A stretch of 64,000 bases of DNA from positions 186,001 through 250,000 of the forward strand of contig NZ_VMHP01000002.1 of the NCBI RefSeq assembly GCF_008795985.1. The letters run 5' to 3'. The notes below the pieces were generated by a model, which was given only the letters and a program-made list of their open reading frames with translations, searched no databases and was not told the DNA's origin. The DNA comes from Marinobacter halotolerans. GTDB taxonomy: Bacteria > Pseudomonadota > Gammaproteobacteria > Pseudomonadales > Oleiphilaceae. Position numbers and translations under genes: made by a program. Each line of letters begins with the position of its first letter. Positions within the stretch are counted from its first letter, which is position 1. This document shows, piece by piece, positions 36,976 through 47,330 of the stretch.

Positions 36976-39621
36976 GTGACAGAGCTGCATCCCGAACTCC
37001 GAGAAAACGTTCGAATGCTGGGTGAACTGCTGGGGCAGAGTATTCAGCGCCATCCGGGACAGGAATGCTACGACCTGATTGAAGAGGTTCGTGCTGCCGC
37101 CAAGGCAGACCGTCGTCAGGAAAGCGGGTCCGGACAGCGCCTGGTCAACCTGCTGGGCAAGCTTGGCGATGACGAGCTACTGCCGGTTACCCGCGCTTTC
37201 AACCAGTTTCTGAACCTGGCAAACCTTGCCGAACAGTACCACAGCATCCGCCGCAAACGGGGCCACGAGTCCGACCTTATGGTGGAGTCGTTAAGCGAGG
37301 TTTTTCACCGGTTGATGGACGGCGGTGTCAGCCCAGACGAGCTCCACAAACGGGTGTCGGAGTTGCGCATCGAATACGTGCTGACAGCGCACCCGACGGA
37401 GGTGGCCCGCCGCACGCTAATCATGAAATACGATGAAATGTCCGACTGCCTGGCGCGGCTCGATCACGAGGATCTGCTGCCCACCGAGAAAGAGGAAATA
37501 ACCGACCGTCTGACACAGCTGGTCAACGAAGCCTGGCACACCGATGAAATCCGGCATGAGCGGCCAACGGCGGTGGACGAGGCGAAGTGGGGCTTTGCCG
37601 TCATCGAGAACAGTCTCTGGACCGCGCTGCCCAAGTTTCTCAGGAGTCTGGACCGCGCGCTGTCCGAGGCCACTGGCAATGGCCTTCCGCTAGACGCCAC
37701 CCCCATTCGCATTGCGTCCTGGATGGGAGGCGACCGGGATGGCAACCCCAACGTGACTCACGAAGTTACACGCAAGGTCTTTCTTTTGGGCCGCTGGATG
37801 GCGGCGGATCTTTACCTGCGGGACATTCAGTCGCTGCGGGCCGAGCTGTCCATGTGGCAGGCCAGCGACGAACTCAGAGCCGTGGTCGGTGACTCCCGGG
37901 AGCCCTACCGTCAGGTCCTGGCAGACCTGCGCGAGAAACTCATCAGAACCCGCGACTGGGCGGAAGCCCGGATCGAGGGCAAATCCGCGGATGATACCGG
38001 CATCCTGTTCGAGAACAGCGATTTCACCGGTCCCCTTGAGCTGTGTTATCGCTCACTGGTGGATTGCGGTCTGGAAACCATTGCCAGGGGGCCTCTGCTG
38101 GATACCCTGCGCCGGGCCCACACCTTTGGCCTCCCGCTGATCCGTCTGGATATCCGGCAGGAATCCTCCCGCCATGCCGAGGCGGTGGCGGAAATGGTGG
38201 ACTACCTGGGGCTGGGTGACTACCTGGCCTGGAGCGAGGACGAGCGCCAGGCGTTCCTGGTCAAGGAGCTCCAGGGTCGTCGACCCCTGGTGCCCCGGAA
38301 CTGGACACCGTCGGAGGAAGTCAGGGAGGTGCTGGCCACCTGCGAAGTGGTGGCCAAGCAGACGCCGGAAGCGCTTGGCTCCTACGTGATTTCCATGGCC
38401 AGCAAGCCCTCGGATGTGCTGAACGTCATTCTGCTTCTGCGAGAGGCGGGTATGACCCACCCCATGGGCGTTGTGCCGCTGTTCGAGACCCTGGACGATC
38501 TGCGTGGCGCACCGGACAGCATGGCAGCCCTGTATGAAGTGGACTGGTACCGGGAATACTGCAAGGGCAGCCAGGAAGTCATGATCGGGTATTCGGACTC
38601 GTCCAAGGATGCGGGCCAGATGATGGCGGCTTGGGCGCAGTATCAGGCCCAGGAGCAGCTTACCGAGGTGGCCGGGCGTTACGGGATCCACCTTACCTTG
38701 TTCCATGGTCGTGGTGGCACGGTCGGCCGGGGCGGCGGCCCAGCCAACCGGGCCATTCTTTCCCAACCACCGGGCTCTGTGAACGGCAGTTTCAGAATTA
38801 CCGAGCAGGGCGAGATGATCCGCTTCAAGTTCGGTCTGCCGCGGCTGGCGGAGCAGAGCCTGACGCTCTATACCACGGCAGTCATTGAAGCCACCCTGGC
38901 GCCGCCCCGTGGCCCTGAACCGGAGTGGCGCGAGGCCATGGACTGGCTGACGGAACGCTCGCTCAATGCCTACCGTTCGGTCGTGCGGGAAAACCCCGAT
39001 TTTGTGCCCTATTTCCGCCAGGTCACGCCGGAACAGGCGCTGGGCAAGTTGGCGCTGGGTAGCCGGCCCGCCCGCAGAAAGCCCGGTGGTGGCGTGGAGA
39101 GCCTGCGGGCCATTCCCTGGATTTTCGCCTGGACCCAGATGCGGCTGATGTTGCCGAGCTGGCTGGGCAGCGATGTGGCACTGAAAGAGGCCTTTGCCAA
39201 CGACAAGGTCCCCGTACTCCGGGAGATGATGGACCACTGGCCTTTCTTCAAAACCTATGTCGATATGCTGGAGATGGTGCTGGCAAAGGCTGACCTCCGG
39301 ATCGCCAGTCACTATGAGAAAACCCTGGCGGATGATCCACAGCTGCTGAAATTGGGGGAAGATCTGAGGGAGCGCCTGCGCGGATGTATTAGTCATTTGC
39401 TGGAACTCAAGCAGCAGGACACATTGCTTGAGCATGAGCCGGTCTTTGCCCACTCGATGAAGGTGCGAAACCCCTACACGGATCCGCTACACTATCTGCA
39501 GGCTGAGCTGTTGAAGCGCGATCGCGAAAGCGAGGGTAAGGGTCAGGTTCCGGAGATGGTCGAACGCGCTCTGAAGGTTACAATGGCAGGCATTTCCGCG
39601 GGTATGCGTAATACCGGTTAG
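36976..39621 (+). CDS. ppc: Phosphoenolpyruvate carboxylase
   Basis: An 881-residue anaplerotic enzyme forming oxaloacetate from PEP and bicarbonate. The catalytic His is in VLTAHPTEVARRT (near residue 140). GYSDSSKDAG and FHGRGGTVGRGGGP mark the active site, and the C terminus ends in the conserved GMRNTG. GTG start with AAAAGGA upstream. It stands alone between the small paralogue and the HDOD fusion. Oxaloacetate supply is relevant to the nearby acetate and lipid genes only in a general sense. Confidence 0.97.
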   Translation: MTELHPELRENVRMLGELLGQSIQRHPGQECYDLIEEVRAAAKADRRQESGSGQRLVNLLGKLGDDELLPVTRAFNQFLNLANLAEQYHSIRRKRGHESDLMVESLSEVFHRLMDGGVSPDELHKRVSELRIEYVLTAHPTEVARRTLIMKYDEMSDCLARLDHEDLLPTEKEEITDRLTQLVNEAWHTDEIRHERPTAVDEAKWGFAVIENSLWTALPKFLRSLDRALSEATGNGLPLDATPIRIASWMGGDRDGNPNVTHEVTRKVFLLGRWMAADLYLRDIQSLRAELSMWQASDELRAVVGDSREPYRQVLADLREKLIRTRDWAEARIEGKSADDTGILFENSDFTGPLELCYRSLVDCGLETIARGPLLDTLRRAHTFGLPLIRLDIRQESSRHAEAVAEMVDYLGLGDYLAWSEDERQAFLVKELQGRRPLVPRNWTPSEEVREVLATCEVVAKQTPEALGSYVISMASKPSDVLNVILLLREAGMTHPMGVVPLFETLDDLRGAPDSMAALYEVDWYREYCKGSQEVMIGYSDSSKDAGQMMAAWAQYQAQEQLTEVAGRYGIHLTLFHGRGGTVGRGGGPANRAILSQPPGSVNGSFRITEQGEMIRFKFGLPRLAEQSLTLYTTAVIEATLAPPRGPEPEWREAMDWLTERSLNAYRSVVRENPDFVPYFRQVTPEQALGKLALGSRPARRKPGGGVESLRAIPWIFAWTQMRLMLPSWLGSDVALKEAFANDKVPVLREMMDHWPFFKTYVDMLEMVLAKADLRIASHYEKTLADDPQLLKLGEDLRERLRGCISHLLELKQQDTLLEHEPVFAHSMKVRNPYTDPLHYLQAELLKRDRESEGKGQVPEMVERALKVTMAGISAGMRNTG

Positions 39622-39662
39622 CGTGCATAACAACAAAGAACTGGCAGAATAGGAGAGCTTCC

Positions 39663-41033
39663 TTGCCAATAGCACCCAGACTCGAGCGTTTTCTGAGCCT
39701 CAAAGGCATTCCCTTTCGGGAACTGCCGACGGAGCCGGCGGCAAATTTTGACGCTGCTGTGACCGCCTCCGGGCGATCTCCCGACGAGTTTGTTCGGGCC
39801 AGTCTGATGATTGATATCAACGGTCCGCTGATGGTGGTGCACGCCTACAACAGCAATATCGACCCGGAGCTGGTGCACCGGCTCACGGGTCGTCGCCTCC
39901 AGCCATTGACCGCGCGCCAGGCGGCCCGGCTCTTCCTGGACTGTGATGCGGGCTTTATCCCACCGGTGGGCGCGTCCTACGACATTCCGGTTGTGGTTGA
40001 TGACGACGTTTTCGGTTATTCCAGAGCTGTTATGGCGAGTGGTGCCGATAATGCCCTCTTGGAATTGGACCGAACCTCTCTGGCGAGGGCCCTGAGCGGA
40101 GCAACGTCCGGGCATGTGGTGATCCGGGGGCAGAACAATGGGGAAAGAGATGCCCTGACTCTCGAGGAAGTGGCCGATCAGCTCCAAAAGCTATACCGAC
40201 TGCCGCCCATGCCTGCCCTGGCTCTAAGGATTCTCAGGTTGACGACCAACACCGAGGCATCCGCGAAAGAGCTGGCCGACCTGATCGAATTTGATCCCAG
40301 CATGACGGCGCAGATCATGCGCTATGCCGGTTCGGCGCTGTTCAATTATCCCGGCCAGATCAACTCGGTACAGGAAGCCGTGACCCGTGTTCTCGGCTTT
40401 GACCGGGTGGCTCACATCGCCTTGGGTATTGCGTCGGTCCGGGCATTCGAGATTCCCCGCAAGGGCATGCTGGGCATGGATGAGTTCTGGCGGCATTCAC
40501 TCTACTGTGCGTTTCTGAGCCAGCGCCTGGCATCACGTTGCGGTGAAGACAAAGGGCTGGCCTACCTTTGCGGCCTGCTTCACAATTTCGGACTTCTGCT
40601 GATCGGGCATCTGTTCCCCTCCGAATTCGACGAATTGAACCAGCTCCGCGAATCCAACCCCGAAGCCAGCATGCAATCCCTGGAGCAACAGGTATTCGGC
40701 GCCGGTGACCGGCAGCAATTGCTGGCGGTCGGGCACGGTGCCATTGGCGGTATCCTGCACCGCCTTTGGGAACTTCCAGACCCCGTCGTTAAAGCCGCGG
40801 GCATGCACCAGCACCCGGACTACCACGGTGAGCACGAGCAGTATGTGCTTATGGTGCAACTGGCCAATGGGCTGCTGAAAGAGCGCAACATCGGTGACGA
40901 GTTCAATCCTGACGATCTGCCGGCCCTGGCTGAATCGCTCGGCCTGACGGAGCAGGATCTTGACACGCTCCGGGACGAGGTCGAGCAGGTTTCCGGGGAT
41001 CTGGACGCGCTGGCCCGATCCCTGTCATCCTGA
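39663..41033 (+). CDS. YbaK/aaRS-editing-like domain fused to HDOD domain
   Basis: A 456-residue two-domain protein. Residues 1-155 or so look like a YbaK/ProX-type tRNA-deacylase fold (RLERFLSLKGIPFRELP at the start, then FIPPVGASYDIPVVVDDDVF). The HDOD domain covers about residues 170-370, with LPPMPALALRILRLTT and YLCGLLHNFGLLLIGHL. The TTG start is supported by AGGAGAGC nine bases upstream. Whether the YbaK part is active is unclear; the conserved Lys seen in active editing domains is not obvious. The combination suggests an amino-acid or tRNA-linked signal, which is inference. Confidence 0.8.
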   Translation: MPIAPRLERFLSLKGIPFRELPTEPAANFDAAVTASGRSPDEFVRASLMIDINGPLMVVHAYNSNIDPELVHRLTGRRLQPLTARQAARLFLDCDAGFIPPVGASYDIPVVVDDDVFGYSRAVMASGADNALLELDRTSLARALSGATSGHVVIRGQNNGERDALTLEEVADQLQKLYRLPPMPALALRILRLTTNTEASAKELADLIEFDPSMTAQIMRYAGSALFNYPGQINSVQEAVTRVLGFDRVAHIALGIASVRAFEIPRKGMLGMDEFWRHSLYCAFLSQRLASRCGEDKGLAYLCGLLHNFGLLLIGHLFPSEFDELNQLRESNPEASMQSLEQQVFGAGDRQQLLAVGHGAIGGILHRLWELPDPVVKAAGMHQHPDYHGEHEQYVLMVQLANGLLKERNIGDEFNPDDLPALAESLGLTEQDLDTLRDEVEQVSGDLDALARSLSS

Positions 41034-41114
41034 CGCCCTGTTGCAAACTCCGGAAATGAGTATCTGTGTTGCCCATACGACGGAGGTCCACTTTCTCTGG
41101 GGGGTGCGAATTCG

Positions 41115-41120
41115 TATAAT
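41115..41120 (+). promoter_or_regulatory. Candidate -10 box for adk
   Basis: A perfect TATAAT lies directly after the near-palindrome TGCGAATTCGTA (41105-41116). No clear -35 is found 16-18 bases upstream (TTTCTC). The 232-base gap before adk is otherwise unexplained. Confidence 0.4.
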
Positions 41121-41193
41121 GCTTGGCTTTCTTTGTCAGGTACCGGTGTCAGAGACCCCCTATCTGAACCCTGCCGGAATCGCACCGGAATGA

Positions 41194-41919
<726 letters not shown>

Positions 41920-41923
41920 TCCT

Positions 41924-42619
41924 GTGAACCTGCTTGCCGTCGATACATCCTCGGAAGGATGTTCTGCCGCGCTGATCTGTGGTGGGCAGGCAACCGGCCG
42001 CTCGGAAATCGCTCCCCGCGGCCACACGCGTCTGCTGATGCCGATGATCCGGGGGCTGTTAACCGAAGCCGGCATCACGCCTGCTGATCTTGATGCACTG
42101 GCCTTTGCCTGCGGCCCGGGTTCGTTTACTGGTGTACGCATTGCCACCGGTGTTATCCAGGGGCTGGCTTACGGGCTCGAGATTCCGGTTGTGCCGGTAT
42201 CGTCACTCCAGGCTGTAGCCGCGGGCGCTGTGGAAAGATTTGGTCTGGCAGACGGCGATGGTGTTGCCGTTGCCTTTGATGCCCGCATGGGCGAAGTCTA
42301 CTGGGCCTGTTTCCAGTGCCGCTCTGGCCGGCCGGAACTTCTGGGCGCCGAGCGCGTGTGCCCGCCCGCAAACGTGTCCCTTGCGGCTGATGTAACCCGC
42401 TGGTGGGGTGCAGGTAGTGGCTGGGCCCTGCAGCAGGATTTTCCGGCTGACGTCGTGGCTGCGATGGTCTCTGTAGACGACAGCCTGATTCCCCAGGCCA
42501 GTCGCGTCGCGCAGCTTGCGTCCGAGGCCTTTGTTGCAACGGGCGGCGTTGCGGCTGCCGAAGCTCAACCGGTCTATATCAGGGATGAAGTGGCGTGGAA
42601 AAAACTACCCGGCCGCTGA
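41924..42619 (+). CDS. tsaB: tRNA threonylcarbamoyladenosine biosynthesis protein TsaB
   Basis: A 231-residue ASKHA-fold protein that partners TsaD and TsaE in making t6A37 on ANN-decoding tRNAs. The N terminus NLLAVDTSSEGCSAAL and the central FACGPGSFTGVRIATGVIQGLAYG are characteristic; the fold lacks the metal-binding histidines of TsaD. GTG start four bases after adk suggests co-transcription. Adjacent adk-tsaB is found in other pseudomonad-like genomes. Confidence 0.94.
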   Translation: MNLLAVDTSSEGCSAALICGGQATGRSEIAPRGHTRLLMPMIRGLLTEAGITPADLDALAFACGPGSFTGVRIATGVIQGLAYGLEIPVVPVSSLQAVAAGAVERFGLADGDGVAVAFDARMGEVYWACFQCRSGRPELLGAERVCPPANVSLAADVTRWWGAGSGWALQQDFPADVVAAMVSVDDSLIPQASRVAQLASEAFVATGGVAAAEAQPVYIRDEVAWKKLPGR

Positions 42620-42656
42620 GTTTCCCGTCTTTTCCTACCATACGGATCTGATCTCC

Positions 42657-43454
42657 ATGGAATTATGGCAAATCATTGTGCTTGCAGTGCTGCAGGGAGT
42701 GACCGAATTTCTGCCCATCAGCAGCTCGGCGCACCTGATTCTGCCCTCCCAACTGCTGGGCTGGCCGGATCAGGGGCTGGCTTTCGACGTGGCGGTTCAT
42801 GTGGGCACTCTGGCGGCAGTGATCTGGTATTTCCGCCAGACCGTGGCCCAGCTTACCGGTGCCTTGTTCGTGGATACCACCCAGCGCCGCATCGGCCCGG
42901 ATAGCGGTCTGGCCTGGGCGGTGATTGCAGGTACCATACCCGCCGGCCTGGCTGGCATCCTTCTTAACGATGTTATTGAAACCACACTGCGCTCGGGGCT
43001 CGTGATTGCCACCTCCACCATGGGCTTTGGTCTGGTGTTGTGGTGGTCAGACGCGGTCGGTCGCCGTGCCCGGTCCCTGGATAGCCTGAGGCTGAAAGAT
43101 GCTCTCGTGATTGGTGTTGCCCAGGCTCTGGCACTGATTCCGGGAACTTCCCGTTCCGGCATTACCATTACTGCCGCACTCTTTCTGGGGTTTAATCGCG
43201 AGTCGGCGGCACGTTTTTCATTTCTGCTTTCAATTCCCCTGATTCTTGCCGCAGGGCTGCTGAAAACCCTTGAGTTGATCGAGCAGGGTGGGGCCACCGA
43301 TTGGGCCGGCATTGCTCTGGGAACGGGGCTGTCTTTTATCAGCGCTGTCATCTGCATCCACCTGTTCCTGACCTTTCTCGAGCGCCTTGGCCTCCTGCCC
43401 TTTGTGATTTACCGCCTGCTGCTGGGCGCGATCCTGTTCCTGATGTTGCTGTAA
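42657..43454 (+). CDS. uppP: Undecaprenyl-diphosphate phosphatase
   Basis: A 266-residue polytopic membrane enzyme (BacA) that recycles the peptidoglycan lipid carrier and can confer bacitracin resistance. The two catalytic motifs are intact: QGVTEFLPISSSAHL (about residues 13-27) and ALIPGTSRSGITIT (about 160-173). About seven or eight hydrophobic segments. I begin at the ATG at 42657 (MELWQII), not the upstream frame overlapping tsaB, since the family starts here. Confidence 0.95.
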   Translation: MELWQIIVLAVLQGVTEFLPISSSAHLILPSQLLGWPDQGLAFDVAVHVGTLAAVIWYFRQTVAQLTGALFVDTTQRRIGPDSGLAWAVIAGTIPAGLAGILLNDVIETTLRSGLVIATSTMGFGLVLWWSDAVGRRARSLDSLRLKDALVIGVAQALALIPGTSRSGITITAALFLGFNRESAARFSFLLSIPLILAAGLLKTLELIEQGGATDWAGIALGTGLSFISAVICIHLFLTFLERLGLLPFVIYRLLLGAILFLMLL

Positions 43455-43540
43455 CAAATGCTTTCATAACAGGTGCTTTTAAATCACTCAGGTATCTTCC
43501 ATAATCTGGATTCTGTGACTGATAACCCGGTGTGGCATCG

Positions 43541-43903
43541 ATGATCGGCGGAATTAATCCCAACAGTAACCTGGCTTACCAGGCTGGCAATAACTCGCCC
43601 GCCCGTGAGCGTAGTGATGTGGCCCGGGCGCCGGCGTCGACCGCGGACGACAGCCAGGCCCGCGTTCGCCGTGACCTTGCCGATGCATCCCCTGCCGCCG
43701 TTGAATCCCGCCCCGGTTCGCCGTCCGACTCTACAGACCGTCGGGTTGAGGCACGCCGTGCCGCTGAGGATATCCGCCTGGAACGATTCCGGGCCGATGA
43801 TGTCCCACTGAATACCTCCCGCGCTCTGGCTACGTTTGCGAACGTAGCTGCCCCTTCAGAAGCTCCTGACGGCCTCATTACCGGCATTGATATCCGCGTT
43901 TGA
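43541..43903 (+). CDS. Small disordered hypothetical protein coupled to rsmJ
   Basis: 120 residues, rich in Ala, Arg, Ser, Asp and Pro, with no signal peptide, membrane segment or recognisable domain. It begins MIGGINPNSNLAYQAGNNSP and ends SEAPDGLITGIDIRV; the middle looks unfolded. The start has no strong Shine-Dalgarno; a GTG nine bases earlier is an alternative. Coding is supported by the TGATG overlap with the rsmJ start. The MIGGIN-type opening recalls small disordered proteins found in pseudomonads, but I cannot name a function. Confidence 0.6.
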   Translation: MIGGINPNSNLAYQAGNNSPARERSDVARAPASTADDSQARVRRDLADASPAAVESRPGSPSDSTDRRVEARRAAEDIRLERFRADDVPLNTSRALATFANVAAPSEAPDGLITGIDIRV

Positions 43904-44715
43904 TGGTTTCCACGCCTGACCCATCCGGTCTGGCCATCGGCCACAGTGCCCTGGGCGATGCCTGGCAGGCGAAGGCGCTGGCGGAGGATCTGGCGGTTCC
44001 CTTTCTGGGACAGGTGAAACCAAAACAGGTGAACAGCGCCTCGCTCCTGCTTTATTCCGATGATCAGGGCCTGTCCCTGCAATTGACCGGCAAGGGCGCT
44101 CCTGGCCCGGTCCGGGCGGAATTTGTCAGCGGTAAGGCCGGTTACCGGCGGGAGCACGGCGGCGGAACCGGCCAATTGATCGCCAAAGCCGTGGGCCTGC
44201 AAAAGACCAGACAGACCCTGCACATCCTTGACGCCACCGCCGGTCTTGGGCAGGACGCTTTCGTGCTGGCGTCACTGGGGTGCCAGGTTACGCTGTTTGA
44301 GCGTTCGCCAGTCATTCACGCGATCCTTGCGGATGGCCTGGCAAGGGCAGCAATGAATGAACAGTGCGCCGATATTGTCGGGCGCATGCGCCTTGAAGCC
44401 GGAGACAGCCTCGAATGGCTTCAGAGGCGAGAGGCAGACTCAGTGGATGTTGTCTATCTGGATCCGATGTTTCCCCACCGGGACAAATCAGCTCTGGTAA
44501 AGAAAGAAATGCAGGTGTTCCGACAGGTGGTGGGGGATGATGACGATTCTGACGCCCTGCTCGAGGCGGCCCTCGCAGTTGCCCGATACCGAGTTGTGGT
44601 CAAGCGCCCCCGCAAGGCCGAGCCGCTGAACGGCCCGGCAGTCACAGCGCGTATAGAAGGCAAGAGCAGTCGCTTTGACGTCTACTCCCTGAAGGCATTG
44701 CCGACCGCCACCTGA
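43903..44715 (+). CDS. rsmJ: 16S rRNA (guanine-1516-N2)-methyltransferase RsmJ
   Basis: A 270-residue class I methyltransferase. The SAM-binding motif LDATAGLGQDAFVLASLGC begins near residue 107, and the catalytic block VYLDPMFPHRDKSALVKKEMQ is characteristic of RsmJ (YhiQ). The ATG overlaps the stop codon of the preceding small gene. It converges with plsB with only five bases between the stops. Confidence 0.92.
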   Translation: MVSTPDPSGLAIGHSALGDAWQAKALAEDLAVPFLGQVKPKQVNSASLLLYSDDQGLSLQLTGKGAPGPVRAEFVSGKAGYRREHGGGTGQLIAKAVGLQKTRQTLHILDATAGLGQDAFVLASLGCQVTLFERSPVIHAILADGLARAAMNEQCADIVGRMRLEAGDSLEWLQRREADSVDVVYLDPMFPHRDKSALVKKEMQVFRQVVGDDDDSDALLEAALAVARYRVVVKRPRKAEPLNGPAVTARIEGKSSRFDVYSLKALPTAT

Positions 44716-44720
44716 ATCGG

Positions 44721-47189
44721 TCAGGCGCCCAGCATGGTTACCTGCTGGATGGCCTGGCGCTTCTCCACGCTCAGCACCAGACGGGCATCTTCCGCCACTT
44801 CATCCAGTGCCTCGCTGTAGCAGAGCAACCCGTCCTCATCCCTGGTGACGACGCCGTTGTTCTGCAGACTTTTGATAAAGTTGCGGAACAGGGTCTTGTC
44901 GAAGAACTCCGGCGCGTTCAGGCCGAACAGGATCGACATGCGTTCGGCCAGCAGGGTGCACTGGTCTTCCAGTTCTTCCGCAGTGACCTTGCCGGACCCG
45001 TACCGGCGCAGCACGCCAATGGCGATGTGGTAGCGCTCGAGGGTCTGGATAATGAAGCGGGACAGCACACGCAGGCGCAGCATGGCGTCGGTGCCTTCTT
45101 CCGGCCGGCTGACAATGCCTTTGCCCTCTTCGAACAGCAGCCCCTTCTGTACCAGCACGTCGACCCAGTTATTGATCACTTCCGGGATGTCTTCATTGGA
45201 ATATTTGAGGAACAGCTCGGATTTCAGGTAGGGGTAGGCGACCCCGGCCAGGAACTCGATCTTTTCGCGGCTCAGGGACTGCTTGTTCTCGAACAGGCTG
45301 GCGATCAGCGACGGCAGCGCAAACAGGTGCTGGATGTTGTTCCGGTAGTAGGTCATCAGAATGGCGTTGCTGCCTTCCAGCGCGATGATGTCGCCAAGTT
45401 TCTGGGGCTTGCGGGTGATCAGGCCCATGTTCTCGCAGTAGGCCACCCAGCTCTCGCCGTTGCCTTCTGGCAGAGTTACTGTGTCGGCGTAAGGGTAGCT
45501 ACTCAGCAGGTCAGCGTACTGGTCCATCAGGCGTGTCAATTGCATCTCGTCCATCGCAAGCCGTTCTGCGCCCAGCAGCGCCGTGGCGGTCAGCCCGATG
45601 GGGTTCACCGCAACCGAGGCGTTAATATGCGACGCGACCCGGCTGGAAAGCTCGCTGACGACTTCGTTCAACCAGAGCGGCCGGTATTCCGGGCCATAGG
45701 CTTCCTGGCGCCAGCTGGGATGCACCTCGTCCAGCACGTCTGCCAGTGGGATGGCTTCGCCGAAGTTCACCGCCACCTGTCCGAAGGAGTTACTCAGTTT
45801 CCGAACGGTTTTGGCCAGGGTGAAGATGTTCTCTTTTTCCTTTTTCTTGCCCCGCAACTCACCCAGGTAGGAGCGACCTTCCATAACCTTTTCGTACCCG
45901 AAGTAGACCGGCACGAAAACGATGGGTTTGCGATGGTCCCGCAGGAAGCTGCGCACTGTCATCGACAGCATGCCGGGGCGGGGCTGAAGCATGCGCCCGG
46001 TGCGGCTGCGCCCGCCTTCCACAAAGTACTCCACGGAATAGCCGCGGGAGAACATAACGTGCATATATTCGTTGAACACGGTGGCGTAAAGCGGGTTGTC
46101 CTTAAAGCTGCGGCGCATGAAGAAGGCACCGCCACGGCGGAGAATGGGCCCGACGATTGGCATGTTCAGGTTGATGCCCGCGGCAATGTGCGGTGGCATC
46201 AGGCCGTTCTTGTAGAGCACATAGGACAGCAGCAGATAGTCGATGTGTGAGCGGTGGCAGGGCACATAGACCACGGCATTATCCTGAGCGGCTTCCTTTG
46301 CCACGCCGATATTATTAACGGCAATGCCTTTATAGATGCGGTTCCACAGCCATGACAGCACCACTTCCAGAAAACGGATGGTGACAACCGACATGCTGGC
46401 GGCTATTTCGTCGGCGTACTTGTACGCTTTCATCCGCACCTTTTCAGGTTTCATGTCTTTCTCTATCGCTGTCTCCCGGATTGCCTCCTTGACCGCCGGC
46501 GTGCGAATCAGGCCGCCCACCAGAGTGCGGCGATGGGACAGGTCCGGGCCCAGAACCGCCTGGCGAACCCGGCGGAAGTGGGTACGCAGAATTCGGGCCA
46601 GTTTGCGGTTGGCCCGCTCCTGGCTGTGTCGATACTCGGAGACGACCTGTTGCAGAGACAGGGGCGCGTTGAACTGAACATAAGTGCTGCGCCCGTGAAG
46701 CAGAATGATCAGCAGCTTCTGCAGTCGACCGGCCACGGACCAGCTGTCGGACAGCACCAGCTTGACCAGCGACTTTTCCTTGTCCGGCGAGCGCCCCCAG
46801 AACAGTGATACCGGTACGATCTGCACATCCTGGTCCGGGTGTTCCAGGCCGTGGTGAACCAGTGCCCTGAATTCGCTGGTCTGAACCGGTGTGCGCCGAC
46901 GCCGCGAGCGCCCGTTACTGCGTCCGTAGAGAAAGAAAAACGAATGGTTGGGGCCGTTTTTGACCGGCAATGATGACTCGGCGCCGGGCAGATTCGCGCG
47001 AAGCACTTCCTGCTCCAGCACCAGGCGGCTGGACAGGGACGCGTACTGCAGAACGTAGCAAACCGGTTTGTCGGGATCGATTCCCAATGCCTCGGGATCA
47101 GCGCCGCTGACGTCTGTTCGAACCCAGAGAAACAGGATCTTGCGCAGAAACGTCAGGATCAGGCTGTAAAGGCCCTGAAAAAATCGCAT
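44721..47189 (-). CDS. plsB: Glycerol-3-phosphate 1-O-acyltransferase
   Basis: An 822-residue inner-membrane acyltransferase that starts phospholipid synthesis from acyl-CoA or acyl-ACP and glycerol 3-phosphate. The acyltransferase block I is CHRSHIDYLLLSY (near residue 315), and the glycerol-phosphate site includes EGGRSRTGRML. Length matches the long PlsB form. PlsB consumes the same acyl-CoA that the nearby fatty acyl reductase would use. Divergent from nudC. Confidence 0.96.
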   Translation of the reverse strand: MRFFQGLYSLILTFLRKILFLWVRTDVSGADPEALGIDPDKPVCYVLQYASLSSRLVLEQEVLRANLPGAESSLPVKNGPNHSFFFLYGRSNGRSRRRRTPVQTSEFRALVHHGLEHPDQDVQIVPVSLFWGRSPDKEKSLVKLVLSDSWSVAGRLQKLLIILLHGRSTYVQFNAPLSLQQVVSEYRHSQERANRKLARILRTHFRRVRQAVLGPDLSHRRTLVGGLIRTPAVKEAIRETAIEKDMKPEKVRMKAYKYADEIAASMSVVTIRFLEVVLSWLWNRIYKGIAVNNIGVAKEAAQDNAVVYVPCHRSHIDYLLLSYVLYKNGLMPPHIAAGINLNMPIVGPILRRGGAFFMRRSFKDNPLYATVFNEYMHVMFSRGYSVEYFVEGGRSRTGRMLQPRPGMLSMTVRSFLRDHRKPIVFVPVYFGYEKVMEGRSYLGELRGKKKEKENIFTLAKTVRKLSNSFGQVAVNFGEAIPLADVLDEVHPSWRQEAYGPEYRPLWLNEVVSELSSRVASHINASVAVNPIGLTATALLGAERLAMDEMQLTRLMDQYADLLSSYPYADTVTLPEGNGESWVAYCENMGLITRKPQKLGDIIALEGSNAILMTYYRNNIQHLFALPSLIASLFENKQSLSREKIEFLAGVAYPYLKSELFLKYSNEDIPEVINNWVDVLVQKGLLFEEGKGIVSRPEEGTDAMLRLRVLSRFIIQTLERYHIAIGVLRRYGSGKVTAEELEDQCTLLAERMSILFGLNAPEFFDKTLFRNFIKSLQNNGVVTRDEDGLLCYSEALDEVAEDARLVLSVEKRQAIQQVTMLGA

Positions 47190-47330
47190 ATAGGATGGCT
47201 CCGGTTCACCAAAACAGGCGCTAAGTTTACTCGCTTGCGAGAAGCGCTGAAAGCCGTGTTCGCGTTCGGTTGTCCTGCGGGTGTGTGGTACATTTCAGAC
47301 TTTAAACCAATTCTTTTCTGGATTCTGACT

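Noticed and set aside
38053..39453. 466-residue open frame antisense to ppc
   Set aside because: Lies entirely within a clear PEP carboxylase and has Gln/His/Arg-rich, non-protein-like composition.
45027..46250. 407-residue open frame antisense to plsB
   Set aside because: Long antisense frames are expected in GC-rich coding DNA; the plsB frame carries all family motifs and this one has none.
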